From a virus, in the IMG/VR virus record IMGVR_UViG_3300044732_002445, positions 1-22,621 of that record: 22,621 nt of DNA. One strand, written 5' to 3'. Below the pieces are notes generated by a model. The model saw nothing but the letters and a program-made list of their open reading frames with translations. It was not told where the DNA came from and did not search any database. The translations under genes and the position numbers were made by a program. Every line of letters begins with the position of its first letter. The stretch's first letter is position 1. Of this stretch, positions 1 to 5,949 are shown one piece after another.

Positions 1-108
1 GGAGCGCCTACGGGAGCGCCTACGGGAGCGCCTACGGGAGCGCCTACGGGAGCGCCTACGGGAGCGCCTACGGGAGCGCCTACGGGAGCGCCTACGGGAG
101 CGCCTACG
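1..108. repeat. Nine perfect tandem copies of a 12-bp unit (GGAGCGCCTACG)
   Basis: Nine identical, gapless 12-bp units fill the left edge; the array may continue outside the window. The unit length is a multiple of three and all three forward frames stay open through it, reading as (GAPT)n, (ERLR)n or (SAYG)n. The SAYG frame ends in YPPGTMH and a TAG at 132-134. It could therefore be the low-complexity C-terminus of a gene entering from the left, but frame choice cannot be settled here. Perfect identity suggests recent expansion or an assembly effect. Confidence 0.95.
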
Positions 109-121
109 GGTATCCGCCTGG

Positions 122-237
122 GACCATGCACTAGTGTTTGGTCCGGGTAGGGTGTTCGCCTGGGCGCAGGGTAAAACTGACCAAACACTAGTGTATGGTC
201 CGGGTGGGATAAAAAGACCAAACACTAGTGCATGTTT
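122..237. promoter_or_regulatory. Three copies of a 22-bp palindromic site centred on CACTAGTG
   Basis: Sites lie at 122-143, 179-200 and 216-237. Each has the arrangement GACCA-N2-CACTAGTG-N2-TGGTC, read in either orientation; the third has lost part of its right arm. The first two are followed by CGGGT. Dyad symmetry, near-identity and repetition point to binding sites for a dimeric protein, such as a repressor, partition protein or replication protein. No adjacent promoter was recognised, so the binding partner is unknown. Confidence 0.75.
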
Positions 238-360
238 GCTAGACAGGTTGCCTAGACAGGCTGCCTAGACAGACTGCCTAGACAGGTTGCCTAGACAGGC
301 TGCCTAGACAGGCTGACTAGTTTGGCTGCCTAGACAGGCTGCCTAGACAGGCTGCCTAGG
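237..360. repeat. 13-bp tandem array, consensus TGCCTAGACAGGC
   Basis: The first unit, at 237-248, is one base short. Eight full-length units follow from 249 to 352 and a partial one ends at 360. Most differ by zero or one base. The unit at 314-326 reads TGACTAGTTTGGC, a hybrid of the array unit and the ACTAGT/TTTGG arm of the palindromes just upstream. The array has iteron-like geometry (short, direct, regularly phased) and sits in gene-free DNA. Confidence 0.9.
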
Positions 361-615
361 AAAAAACACTTTTTGGTCCCCAAGTTTGGGGAAAGCTCGC
401 TGCGGCGAGAAAAGGGCGGTGCGGGAAAAACCCCCTCCGCACTATTTTAAAACCAAAATGAAATCCGGTTTTTTGCGCGAGCTGGCGTCAGCATTTTGGT
501 TTTCCAGCCTCGAGGCTGGCAATCCGACACTTGATCGGTTCGGTGTCCAAAGCCGCATTGCACGACAAGACAACGACCGCGCAGACCGCAACCGCAGCGG
601 CTGCACGCATCAGGC
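361..615. other. Gene-free stretch with inverted repeats
   Basis: No convincing gene is seen. The stretch contains CCCCAA-GT-TTGGGG at 378-391. A perfect 12-bp inverted repeat follows, with AAAACCAAAATG at 449-460 and CATTTTGGTTTT at 492-503, separated by 31 bases. Directly abutting it is the 16-bp palindrome CCAGCCTCGAGGCTGG at 504-519. It lies just past the HNH stop codon in the minus direction, so it could fold in that gene's 3' untranslated RNA. No U-tract marks it as an intrinsic terminator. Confidence 0.6.
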
Positions 616-969
616 TCACGCCCGGTTCCAGTGGTGCCCTGCGTCGAGCGGGACGCCCTGGGCATCTGCACCGCGCATGACGCCGGTCACGTCCTGGGAT
701 TGCTTGGCGCCGTCATGGCAGGACTTGCACAACGCCTGCCAGTTCGTCGAGTCCCAGAAGAGCCGGCGCGCGGCGGCGATCGCACGCTCGTTGCCCGACT
801 CGAGGGCCGCGCCCAGGCGGTGGGGCCGCCGATGGTCAACGACCGCGGCCAGGCTGAGACGCCCGACCTGCTCGCACATGGCGCAAGTGGGATGAGCCTG
901 GAGATACCCCAGCCTGGCCTTGGCCCAAGTCCTCCCGTACCCACGGCGATGTGCAGACAGCAACTTCAA
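616..969 (-). CDS. HNH endonuclease
   Basis: A 117-residue protein with a compact HNH (beta-beta-alpha metal) nuclease fold. The N-terminal helix region RRGYGRTWAKAR is typical of phage HNH proteins. The zinc-binding pairs are C29-x2-C32 and C81-x2-C84-H85, the catalytic DH is D45-H46 (VVDHRRPH), and the central Asn is N76 (STNWQALCKSCH). Family members nick or cut DNA and, in many phages, sit beside the terminase and assist packaging; no terminase is visible here. The frame is blocked by a TGA at 976-978, so the start must lie just inside it. TTG at 967-969 is the likeliest, with a second TTG at 961-963. An intrinsic terminator separates it from the primase gene upstream, so it probably has its own promoter, which I could not identify. 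Confidence 0.85.
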   Translation of the reverse strand: MKLLSAHRRGYGRTWAKARLGYLQAHPTCAMCEQVGRLSLAAVVDHRRPHRLGAALESGNERAIAAARRLFWDSTNWQALCKSCHDGAKQSQDVTGVMRGADAQGVPLDAGHHWNRA

Positions 970-1251
970 CCCCGATCAGCAAGATGCGATGAGCGAACTG
1001 TACTCCGGCAACACGCGACATGCAACACCTCGACCCGCTCGCTGCAAGACGCCGACCGCTGCCGGAGCTGCAGCCTCCAACCTGTAAAAATTTGCAAAAA
1101 GTAACGCGGTTACACAGTAACACCAGGTTACTGGGAGTCTGGGAAGCCGCTGGCCGCCATAGAGGATAGGAATACCCCTATATATATGTGTAGTATTATG
1201 TTTGACTGCTCTCTCTCTATATCAGTGATACCTCTGTAACCTTGTTACCGG
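970..1251. promoter_or_regulatory. Intergenic region with three GTAAC-N(3-5)-GTTAC palindromes
   Basis: There is no gene here. Three inverted repeats with identical arms occur at 1101-1113 (spacer GCG), 1117-1131 (spacer ACCAG) and 1236-1248 (spacer CTT). The first two are separated by only three bases. Between the second and third lies an AT-rich segment (TATATATATG around 1180-1190). Shared arms and repetition suggest operator or replication-protein sites upstream of the HNH gene. A TTGACT at 1203-1208 is on the plus strand with no gene to serve, so I do not call a promoter. Confidence 0.55.
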
Positions 1252-1292
1252 TTTTCGTTTCCAGAAACGAAAAACGCCCGGATTTCCGGGCG
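1252..1292 (-). terminator. Intrinsic terminator for the primase transcript
   Basis: On the minus strand CGCCCGG-AAAT-CCGGGCG (1275-1292) is followed directly by TTTTT (1270-1274). This is a GC-rich 7-bp stem with a U-run in the direction of the primase gene. The U-run is itself part of a perfect 10-bp inverted repeat, TTTTCGTTTC-CA-GAAACGAAAA, at 1252-1273. Confidence 0.8.
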
Positions 1293-1306
1293 TCGTGGGC
1301 TAAAAC

Positions 1307-1408
1307 GTTGTAAATTTTAGCAAATTGCAGATTTTAGCAGGTTGTAAATTTTAGCAACCTGTAATTTTTAGCAACTTGTAAATTTTAGCAAGTTGTAAAT
1401 TTTAGCAG
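1307..1408. repeat. Six 17-bp tandem repeats, iteron-like
   Basis: Six gapless 17-bp units start at 1307, 1324, 1341, 1358, 1375 and 1392, with consensus near GTTGTAAATTTTAGCAA. The array ends exactly where the primase-helicase stop codon begins (1409). It is strikingly AT-rich in a GC-rich region. A degenerate copy (CTGTAAAAATTTGCAAAA) lies at about 1082-1099. Unit size, phasing and proximity to a replication-initiation gene match iterons, so this is a candidate origin of replication. Confidence 0.85.
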
Positions 1409-3856
1409 CTAAGCCAGATCTGTAAAATTTTCCACGCTGCTCTGCTGCTCCTGCCCCTTGAGAATTTCTGCAACGAACTCGGAGTGGGTCGCTGATGACC
1501 AGCGCGTCGGGTTGCGCAGGATCCACGCACGGTGCAATTCTCCTTTCACCTTGACCGTACTTGTCCTCGCTCGCACCCCAACTTGCTGCGCCGCGGTCGA
1601 GATCCGGGTGAGCCGGTCGACTGGGATCTTCGCCACCAGGCTGATCTCCCGCTTCAGATCCAACGCCGTGATGCAGTCGCTGGGCCACGACTCGGCGATG
1701 TCAGCCATCGTCTGCGCGATCTCGGAGCGCCCTGCGTCGATCACGGCACGCTTGGCTGCGTTCAACTCCGCTATGCCACCCGGGTCGAAGCCTGAGATGT
1801 CCCGAGTGCGCAGGTACTCGATCACCGACCCCACGAAGAGCGGGCAGTCCAGCAGCCTGTAGATGGCCTGGTAGTACTCAGGCGGTCGCCTCTCCTCCGG
1901 GTTGCTGATCACGAACACGCGCCGATCGTTCTCGGCCAGCGGCAGTGCCGCATCGTGGTTCGAAAAAATCAGGAAGCGACACGCATTGAACTCAACGTGT
2001 TGCCTCCCGTATTTCGGATTCACCAGCCGGGTGCGTTCGGTCAGCATGGACTTGAGCTTCTCCCCGGATTTCGAGGCGTCGTTGGCCTCATTGATCTCGT
2101 CCACCACGGCCAGCACCTTCCGAGACAGCGCCCCGTTGAAGCCGGAGCGCAAGGCGCCCTCCAGGTCGAACCCCAAGGCCACATAGCCTGCCCAGATGCG
2201 TCCGCATATATAGGACAGCCAGTTGCGCCCGATACCCGTCTGGCGAGCCACCATCAGGTAGTGCGCCTGGGGGAGTTCACCCGGCCGTTGCTCGATGTGC
2301 GCCATCCAATCAAGGAGGCGCTCGCGCTCATGTTTGACCGGCGCGAGGTACTCGATGTGGTCGAGAAAGGGCTGGACCCGGGTCTGCCAATCCAGAGGAG
2401 GTCGGGGGCTATAGGGTCGCTGCTCGCGCGGCTGCCACAGATTCATGGCCGACGACCCTTCAGGTGACAGGCAGAACTCCGGCTGGCCCGGGGCGAAGGT
2501 CAGGGTGTAGGCCGTCATGCGGTTGGTCGATTTCAGCCACCGGTCCAGCCTGGGCACCTCTTTGACCGACTTGCCGCTGGGCACCGAGTCGATGCTGGCT
2601 GCGAAGTGGTTTCGCGCATCGCTCAGGGCCATCGACTGCTGGGGCGATCCGCGTTTCGCGATTCGCGAACCGTCGGAGATGAACACCAGGTCGCCGATCA
2701 TCTCCGGCGTGGTCATCACCTCCGGCATGGGCGAGATCGGGTCGAGGGTGCCATGCTCACCGATGATGGCCGCTTCGCGCTTGGCGCGCTCTTCCCGCGC
2801 TTCAGCATCAAGGTCGGGAAAGGCGTTGATGATCGCCGGATCGACCCAGCCGGCCGCCCGTGCCCTGGAGAAGACGAATTCGCCGGAGATGACCCGGCTC
2901 TTGCCGGCCGAGGCCGCGGAGGCCCAATTCCAGGCTTTGCGATCGAAGGTCTCGTCGTTGTGCTTTTCGCTCTTCGCAGACCACTCTCTGGCGATCTCGC
3001 GACCCTCTTCCGAGCCGCCGCAAGCCTCGTGAACCGCCAAGATCACGCGCAGCCACTGATCGTAGCCGAGGCCGTCGTCGTTGGGCAGCACCTCGAGCGC
3101 CTCGCGCAGCCGCCCGTGGATCGCCACCAGCTCCATGTCATCGAGCGCCGCTGCAGCGCGCCTCGCAACCCGCGCGCCATCATCGACTCCCCCGTCCGAA
3201 TGGCCGACCGTGGGCACCGGCAGTGACATCTTGAAGACGACATGCGCAAGGTCATCCGCGGTGCCCGCCGCCAGACCGCCGAGCAGGTCGTCGATGATCA
3301 GCGGCACCGACTCGTGCGCGCCGGGCACGATGAACATGCTGCCATAGGCGCCATCGGCGATCCGGTTTTGCTTGGGGAAAATCTCGACCTCGCCGTTTCG
3401 CACACCGCCCGTTCCGTTGCGCAGCCCGCGCGCTGCCAGAACCGCGGTCAGCGCCTCGCGAACGGCGAATGCGCTCTGGTCCTGCTCCCACAGGAAAATC
3501 GCGTGAACACCGCTGCCGCCGCGCGATCGGAAAAGGGTCGCTTCAAGGCCGACCAGGCTCGCCGTGTCGATCACCTGCTCGACGACGTTCAGCATGTCCT
3601 GCCACGATGTCTCACCAGCGTGAGCGTCAAAATCCAGCAGCGCGCACCGGGTCGTTGCGCTGCCGGGCACCATAGGTGCGACACCGACGGCGGGGCCTCC
3701 GGTCAGATGGTCTTCAAGTTTGGCCTGCGTCAGGGGCTCATCGATTCGAAACGGGCCGCGCCCAGGGCGCTTGATCCAGACCGTGTCGGTGCGAACGCGG
3801 TCGAGCAAAGGTTGGAGAGCCGCGATCTTCGCGGCGACAAGGGGGTGTGAAGGCAA
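1409..3856 (-). CDS. Primase-helicase (AEP primase domain, PriCT-like linker, DUF5906/SF3-like helicase)
   Basis: An 815-residue replication protein. The N-terminal archaeo-eukaryotic-type primase domain (about 1-210) shows the metal-binding LLDFDAH (D75, D77) and the SRGGSGVH motif ending at H118. A PriCT-like helical domain spans about 240-340 (DNDGLGYDQW region). The C-terminal helicase (about 500-690) carries VVDEINE (D586, E587) as Walker B and FSNHD as the sensor Asn. The Walker A position reads QTGIGRNW (539-546): Arg replaces the usual Lys. This architecture, common in phages and P4-like elements, primes and unwinds DNA at an origin. TTG at 3854-3856 is the start: GGAG lies seven bases upstream and an in-frame stop at 3887-3889 leaves no better codon. 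It follows the YdaS-like gene and is closed by the terminator at 1252-1292. Confidence 0.9.
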   Translation of the reverse strand: MPSHPLVAAKIAALQPLLDRVRTDTVWIKRPGRGPFRIDEPLTQAKLEDHLTGGPAVGVAPMVPGSATTRCALLDFDAHAGETSWQDMLNVVEQVIDTASLVGLEATLFRSRGGSGVHAIFLWEQDQSAFAVREALTAVLAARGLRNGTGGVRNGEVEIFPKQNRIADGAYGSMFIVPGAHESVPLIIDDLLGGLAAGTADDLAHVVFKMSLPVPTVGHSDGGVDDGARVARRAAAALDDMELVAIHGRLREALEVLPNDDGLGYDQWLRVILAVHEACGGSEEGREIAREWSAKSEKHNDETFDRKAWNWASAASAGKSRVISGEFVFSRARAAGWVDPAIINAFPDLDAEAREERAKREAAIIGEHGTLDPISPMPEVMTTPEMIGDLVFISDGSRIAKRGSPQQSMALSDARNHFAASIDSVPSGKSVKEVPRLDRWLKSTNRMTAYTLTFAPGQPEFCLSPEGSSAMNLWQPREQRPYSPRPPLDWQTRVQPFLDHIEYLAPVKHERERLLDWMAHIEQRPGELPQAHYLMVARQTGIGRNWLSYICGRIWAGYVALGFDLEGALRSGFNGALSRKVLAVVDEINEANDASKSGEKLKSMLTERTRLVNPKYGRQHVEFNACRFLIFSNHDAALPLAENDRRVFVISNPEERRPPEYYQAIYRLLDCPLFVGSVIEYLRTRDISGFDPGGIAELNAAKRAVIDAGRSEIAQTMADIAESWPSDCITALDLKREISLVAKIPVDRLTRISTAAQQVGVRARTSTVKVKGELHRAWILRNPTRWSSATHSEFVAEILKGQEQQSSVENFTDLA

Positions 3857-3886
3857 GGCAGTCTCCGGGGGTCGAGTGCCTGCGAA

Positions 3887-4192
3887 TCACGCTGCGCGAA
3901 GCGCGGCGCGCTCTTGGCGAAGCGCGGCGCGCTCTTGGCGCGCGGCCATCAGCGCTTCGCGTTCGCGCGCACGCCGGGCCAGATCCGGTCGCAGAACTGC
4001 GATGGACACACCCGAGAGGCGCTCGATCTCTTCGACCCGGTCGGCCGGTGCGCGCCCCTTGGCGCGCCATTGCTGGGTCGCCTGGTACGCGATGCCCAGC
4101 AGTCGTGCCATCTCGGTGGCGCTGCCGACCTTCAGAAATGCGACTTCCAGGGCCGCGCGGGCGAGGCGCGCTTCTTCTTGGGTGAGCTTCAT
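3887..4192 (-). CDS. YdaS/Cro-like helix-turn-helix transcriptional regulator
   Basis: A 101-residue protein with a Cro/YdaS-type HTH at about 20-62 (ATEMARLLGIAYQATQQW, then the RAKGRAPADRVEEIERL helix). Such proteins act as phage repressors or anti-repressors on divergent early promoters. The gene has a strong AAGGAG ahead of the ATG at 4190-4192, so I reject the longer upstream GTG-type start. The C-terminus is an Arg/Ala/Glu coiled-coil-like tail. It contains a perfect tandem duplication of 21 bp (3898-3918 and 3919-3939) that doubles a seven-residue unit. It is the first gene of a minus-strand unit with the primase-helicase, and it lies beside a divergent promoter region it probably controls. 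Confidence 0.8.
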   Translation of the reverse strand: MKLTQEEARLARAALEVAFLKVGSATEMARLLGIAYQATQQWRAKGRAPADRVEEIERLSGVSIAVLRPDLARRAREREALMAARQERAALRQERAALRAA

Positions 4193-4241
4193 GTGAGGGC
4201 TCCTTGTATGTGGAAGGCGCACTCTAGGCTCTTGTGCGCGC

Positions 4242-4270
4242 TAAGTAAAGGGCGCGAAAATAAATTTCAA
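4242..4270 (-). promoter_or_regulatory. Candidate promoter for the YdaS-like regulator and primase
   Basis: On the minus strand TTGAAA (plus 4265-4270) and TACTTA (plus 4242-4247) are spaced by 17 bp and lie 50 bp ahead of the regulator's start. The region is AT-rich compared with its surroundings. Confidence 0.5.
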
Positions 4271-4288
4271 AAAATATGAAAAAAGCAC

Positions 4289-4316
4289 TTGCACAGTCTG
4301 CGAGATGGTGTAGGAT
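4289..4316 (+). promoter_or_regulatory. Candidate early promoter for the plus-strand genes
   Basis: TTGCAC (4289-4294) and TAGGAT (4311-4316) are spaced by 16 bp, about 65 bp ahead of the gene at 4383. It diverges from the regulator's promoter, the usual cI/cro-like arrangement. The AGCACTT just upstream recurs in the second divergent region near 10263. Confidence 0.5.
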
Positions 4317-4382
4317 TCGTTCTCACCGCAGCACACCGCGGCACGAAACCGGACACTTCACCGCACAAGGAACCACTGCTCC

Positions 4383-4676
4383 ATGATCGACATTCAGCCG
4401 ACGCTGATAGCCACGCAAGGCCCTTGGGGGTTGACCCGGGCCGCGACGGGTCAGCTCTTCGTTTCCTGTCCGCAGACTGGCGTCGTGGCGCGCCTTGTTG
4501 AAGATGAACTGCTGTTCACCGGGTCGATGGTCGCCAACGGCGCGTTGATCTGTGCTGCACCGGCCATGCTGGTCGTGCTGCAGCGGCTGAGCCGGATCGA
4601 CAGTCTGCCTCAAGCAGCGCGAGATGACATCGACAACGTGCTGATGCTCGCCCAGAACCCTCCGGGGGCCCGATGA
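4383..4676 (+). CDS. Small phage protein of unknown function
   Basis: A 97-residue protein. The segment NGALICAAPAMLVVLQRL (about 56-74) closely resembles the NA.LIAAAP.LL.AL motif found in many small early proteins of tailed phages and prophages, whose function is not known. It is the first gene behind the candidate promoter at 4289-4316, with AAGGA in the leader about eleven bases ahead of the ATG. Its stop overlaps the next start by ATGA, so the two are probably translationally coupled. No membrane segment or catalytic motif is seen. Confidence 0.75.
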   Translation: MIDIQPTLIATQGPWGLTRAATGQLFVSCPQTGVVARLVEDELLFTGSMVANGALICAAPAMLVVLQRLSRIDSLPQAARDDIDNVLMLAQNPPGAR

Positions 4677-4876
4677 TGAGAATCAAACCCGCTTTCCCAA
4701 TCGTTCTTGGCGGCGCGCTCGCCGCACCCGGCATCACCAGTCGCGAACTGTTCGCGGCGTTCGCGATGACCGCGCTGCTGCGCGAACCGGACTTGAGTTT
4801 CAAAGACATCGCGGTCGAGGCGTTCCTCATGGCCGACGCGATGGTCGAGCAGTCTGAGCGATCGACTGCTGAGTAG
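4673..4876 (+). CDS. Small phage protein of unknown function
   Basis: A 67-residue protein coupled to the gene before it through ATGA. The pattern GITSRELFAAFAMTALL (20-36) followed by a C-terminal ADAMVEQ matches a family of small proteins seen in many phages and prophages (GxTxRDYFAAxAxxGLL...ADAM), function unknown. ATG at 4673 or 4676 could initiate. It is the last gene before the first composite repeat array, which begins 14 bases after the stop codon. Confidence 0.75.
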   Translation: MMRIKPAFPIVLGGALAAPGITSRELFAAFAMTALLREPDLSFKDIAVEAFLMADAMVEQSERSTAE

Positions 4877-4930
4877 GACGGACATTGAAAGCATGGCAGG
4901 GCAGGGCATCGCATCGCATCGCATCGCATC

Positions 4931-4990
4931 GAAACGCGGTCAGGCTCTTGATTCGTCAGGGGTCTGATCGAGTTCTGATGGGACTCGAAA
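4931..4990 (+). ncRNA. Structured RNA core, copy 1
   Basis: As plus-strand RNA, core bases 7-21 pair without interruption with 26-40 (15 bp including four G-U pairs, loop UUCG). A second hairpin follows at once (41-46 with 50-55, loop GAU). On the minus strand the G-U pairs would become A-C mismatches, so the plus strand is the likely RNA. Transcription as a discrete RNA is unproven. Confidence 0.55.
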
Positions 4991-5040
4991 GCAAGGCACC
5001 GCATGGCAGCGCAGCGCAAGGCAACGCAGCGCAGCGCATC

Positions 5041-5100
5041 GAAACGCGGTCAGGCTCTTGATTCGTCAGGGGTCTGATCGAGTTCTGATGGGACTCGAAA
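5041..5100 (+). ncRNA. Structured RNA core, copy 2
   Basis: Identical in sequence to copy 1, 110 bp downstream, with the same predicted 15-bp hairpin and adjacent small hairpin. Confidence 0.55.
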
Positions 5101-5150
5101 GCAGGGCAAGGCGCGGCATCGCAAAGCAGCGCAAGGCAGTGCAAGGCATC

Positions 5151-5210
5151 GAAACGCGGTCAGCGGCTTGGAGATCCAGGCTGTTGATCGAGTTCTGATG
5201 GGACTCGAAA
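5151..5210 (+). ncRNA. Structured RNA core, copy 3 with compensatory changes
   Basis: The interior of the stem differs from copies 1 and 2, yet all 15 pairs remain. Core pair 13-34 goes from G-C to G-U, 14-33 from G-U to C-G, 15-32 from C-G to G-U, 16-31 from U-G to G-C, and 21-26 from A-U to G-C. The loop changes from UUCG to AGAU. The second hairpin is unchanged. Confidence 0.6.
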
Positions 5211-5255
5211 GCATGGCAACGCATCGCACCGCAGGGCAGTGCAACGCAGGGCATC

Positions 5256-5352
5256 GAAAAGCAACGCGGGCTGCACACTCTCAGAGCGGGCATCCCGAGT
5301 CGCTTTGACTCATAACCATATGGCAGGAAACCCTGCCGAAAGGAAATCAATC
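5256..5352 (+). promoter_or_regulatory. Structured leader of the 5353 gene
   Basis: Between array 1 and the gene lie three small hairpins: CGGG-CAT-CCCG (5287-5297), GAGTC-GCTTT-GACTC (5297-5311) and GGCAGG-AAAC-CCTGCC (5322-5337). The last is directly followed by the AAAGGAAA ribosome binding site. No promoter was recognised. Confidence 0.5.
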
Positions 5353-5949
5353 ATGGCAATGCAGACCGCAACTCTCACCGCATCCGGCATCGGCGGACTT
5401 CTTTTGAACAATCCTCAATGCGTCGATCGCTTCAACAGCTTCGCTCGCCGCATGAAGGCGATCAACGACAAGAAGACCCGTCGCACCGACGACGATTACC
5501 TGGAACTGCGTGATCTGGAGGTCGCATCGAAGTTGTACTTTGACGATGCGACCGGAGGTGTGTACGTCCCTGGCACATGGGTGATCGAGTCGATTGCCGG
5601 CTCTGCGTTCGGGGTCGCCAAGCTGTCGCGGGACAAGACCCGTGGGTCGCTTTTCGTGCAGACGATGAAGATTCCGCTCAAGTATGCCGGCATGGAGCTT
5701 GTGAAGGCCCCGGCGGACATCATCAAGAACCCGAAGTTCGTCCACACGATGGCGCTGCCGCAGGGCCAGGTGCGCGTGGTCAAATGCTTCCCGATTTTCC
5801 ACAACTGGTCGTTCGAAGTGAACGTCGAGTTCGACGACTCAATCATGGATCTCGGGATGCTGGTGCGCATCGGTGAGTACGCCGGCAAGTACGTCGGCTA
5901 CGGCGACCTGCGCCCGACGTTCGGCCGCGCCAAGGTCGAGGTGAAGTGA
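5353..5949 (+). CDS. Conserved phage protein of unknown function
   Basis: A 198-residue protein. The overall pattern resembles a widespread phage family of unknown function with a similar layout: early LNNPQ.VDRFN, then DDDYLELRDLE, the beta-strand YVPGTWVIESI, and a C-terminal GEYAGKYVGYGDLRPTFGRAKVEV matching the family's GLGDWRPRFGRF-type ending. No catalytic motif is visible. The start is the ATG at 5353, which has a clear AAGGAAA just upstream; the longer frame back to 5239 runs into repeat DNA. Its stop overlaps the next start (TGATG). It is flanked on both sides by composite repeat arrays, so this two-gene block may be a cassette bounded by repeats. Confidence 0.75.
   Translation: MAMQTATLTASGIGGLLLNNPQCVDRFNSFARRMKAINDKKTRRTDDDYLELRDLEVASKLYFDDATGGVYVPGTWVIESIAGSAFGVAKLSRDKTRGSLFVQTMKIPLKYAGMELVKAPADIIKNPKFVHTMALPQGQVRVVKCFPIFHNWSFEVNVEFDDSIMDLGMLVRIGEYAGKYVGYGDLRPTFGRAKVEVK

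Larger units (their letters stand above)
4891..5255 (+). repeat. Composite array 1: three 60-bp cores alternating with four GCANN pentamer tracts
   Basis: Tracts of pentamers that nearly all read GCANN occupy 4891-4930 (8 units), 4991-5040 (10), 5101-5150 (10, one GCGCG) and 5211-5255 (9). Between them lie 60-bp cores at 4931, 5041 and 5151, so the period is exactly 110 bp. Every tract ends in GCATC. Core lengths and tracts are multiples of five but the period is not a multiple of three, so no single frame follows the repeat. Cores 1 and 2 are identical; core 3 has a replaced interior of the same length. Confidence 0.95.

Noticed and set aside
447-671. 74-residue minus-strand frame downstream of the HNH gene
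   Set aside because: It overlaps the HNH C-terminus in another frame and then runs through the inverted-repeat region; no motif or good ribosome site supports it.
386-1104. Plus-strand frames of 169 and 157 residues opposite the HNH gene
   Set aside because: The minus-strand HNH motifs are unambiguous; these frames have no recognised features.
1203-1232. TTGACT with a possible -10 on the plus strand
   Set aside because: No plus-strand gene follows, only the terminator and repeat array, and the -10 match is poor.
4891-5255. Resemblance to a CRISPR array (equal repeats with about 50-bp spacers)
   Set aside because: The 'spacers' are low-complexity GCANN runs rather than unique sequences, and no cas gene is present.
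4516-5350. Overlapping minus-strand frames rich in Met, Arg, Cys and Ala across composite array 1
   Set aside because: The 110-bp period shifts frame by two each time, so the peptides are by-products of NNTGC pentamers. Paired bases, not codons, explain the changes in copy 3.
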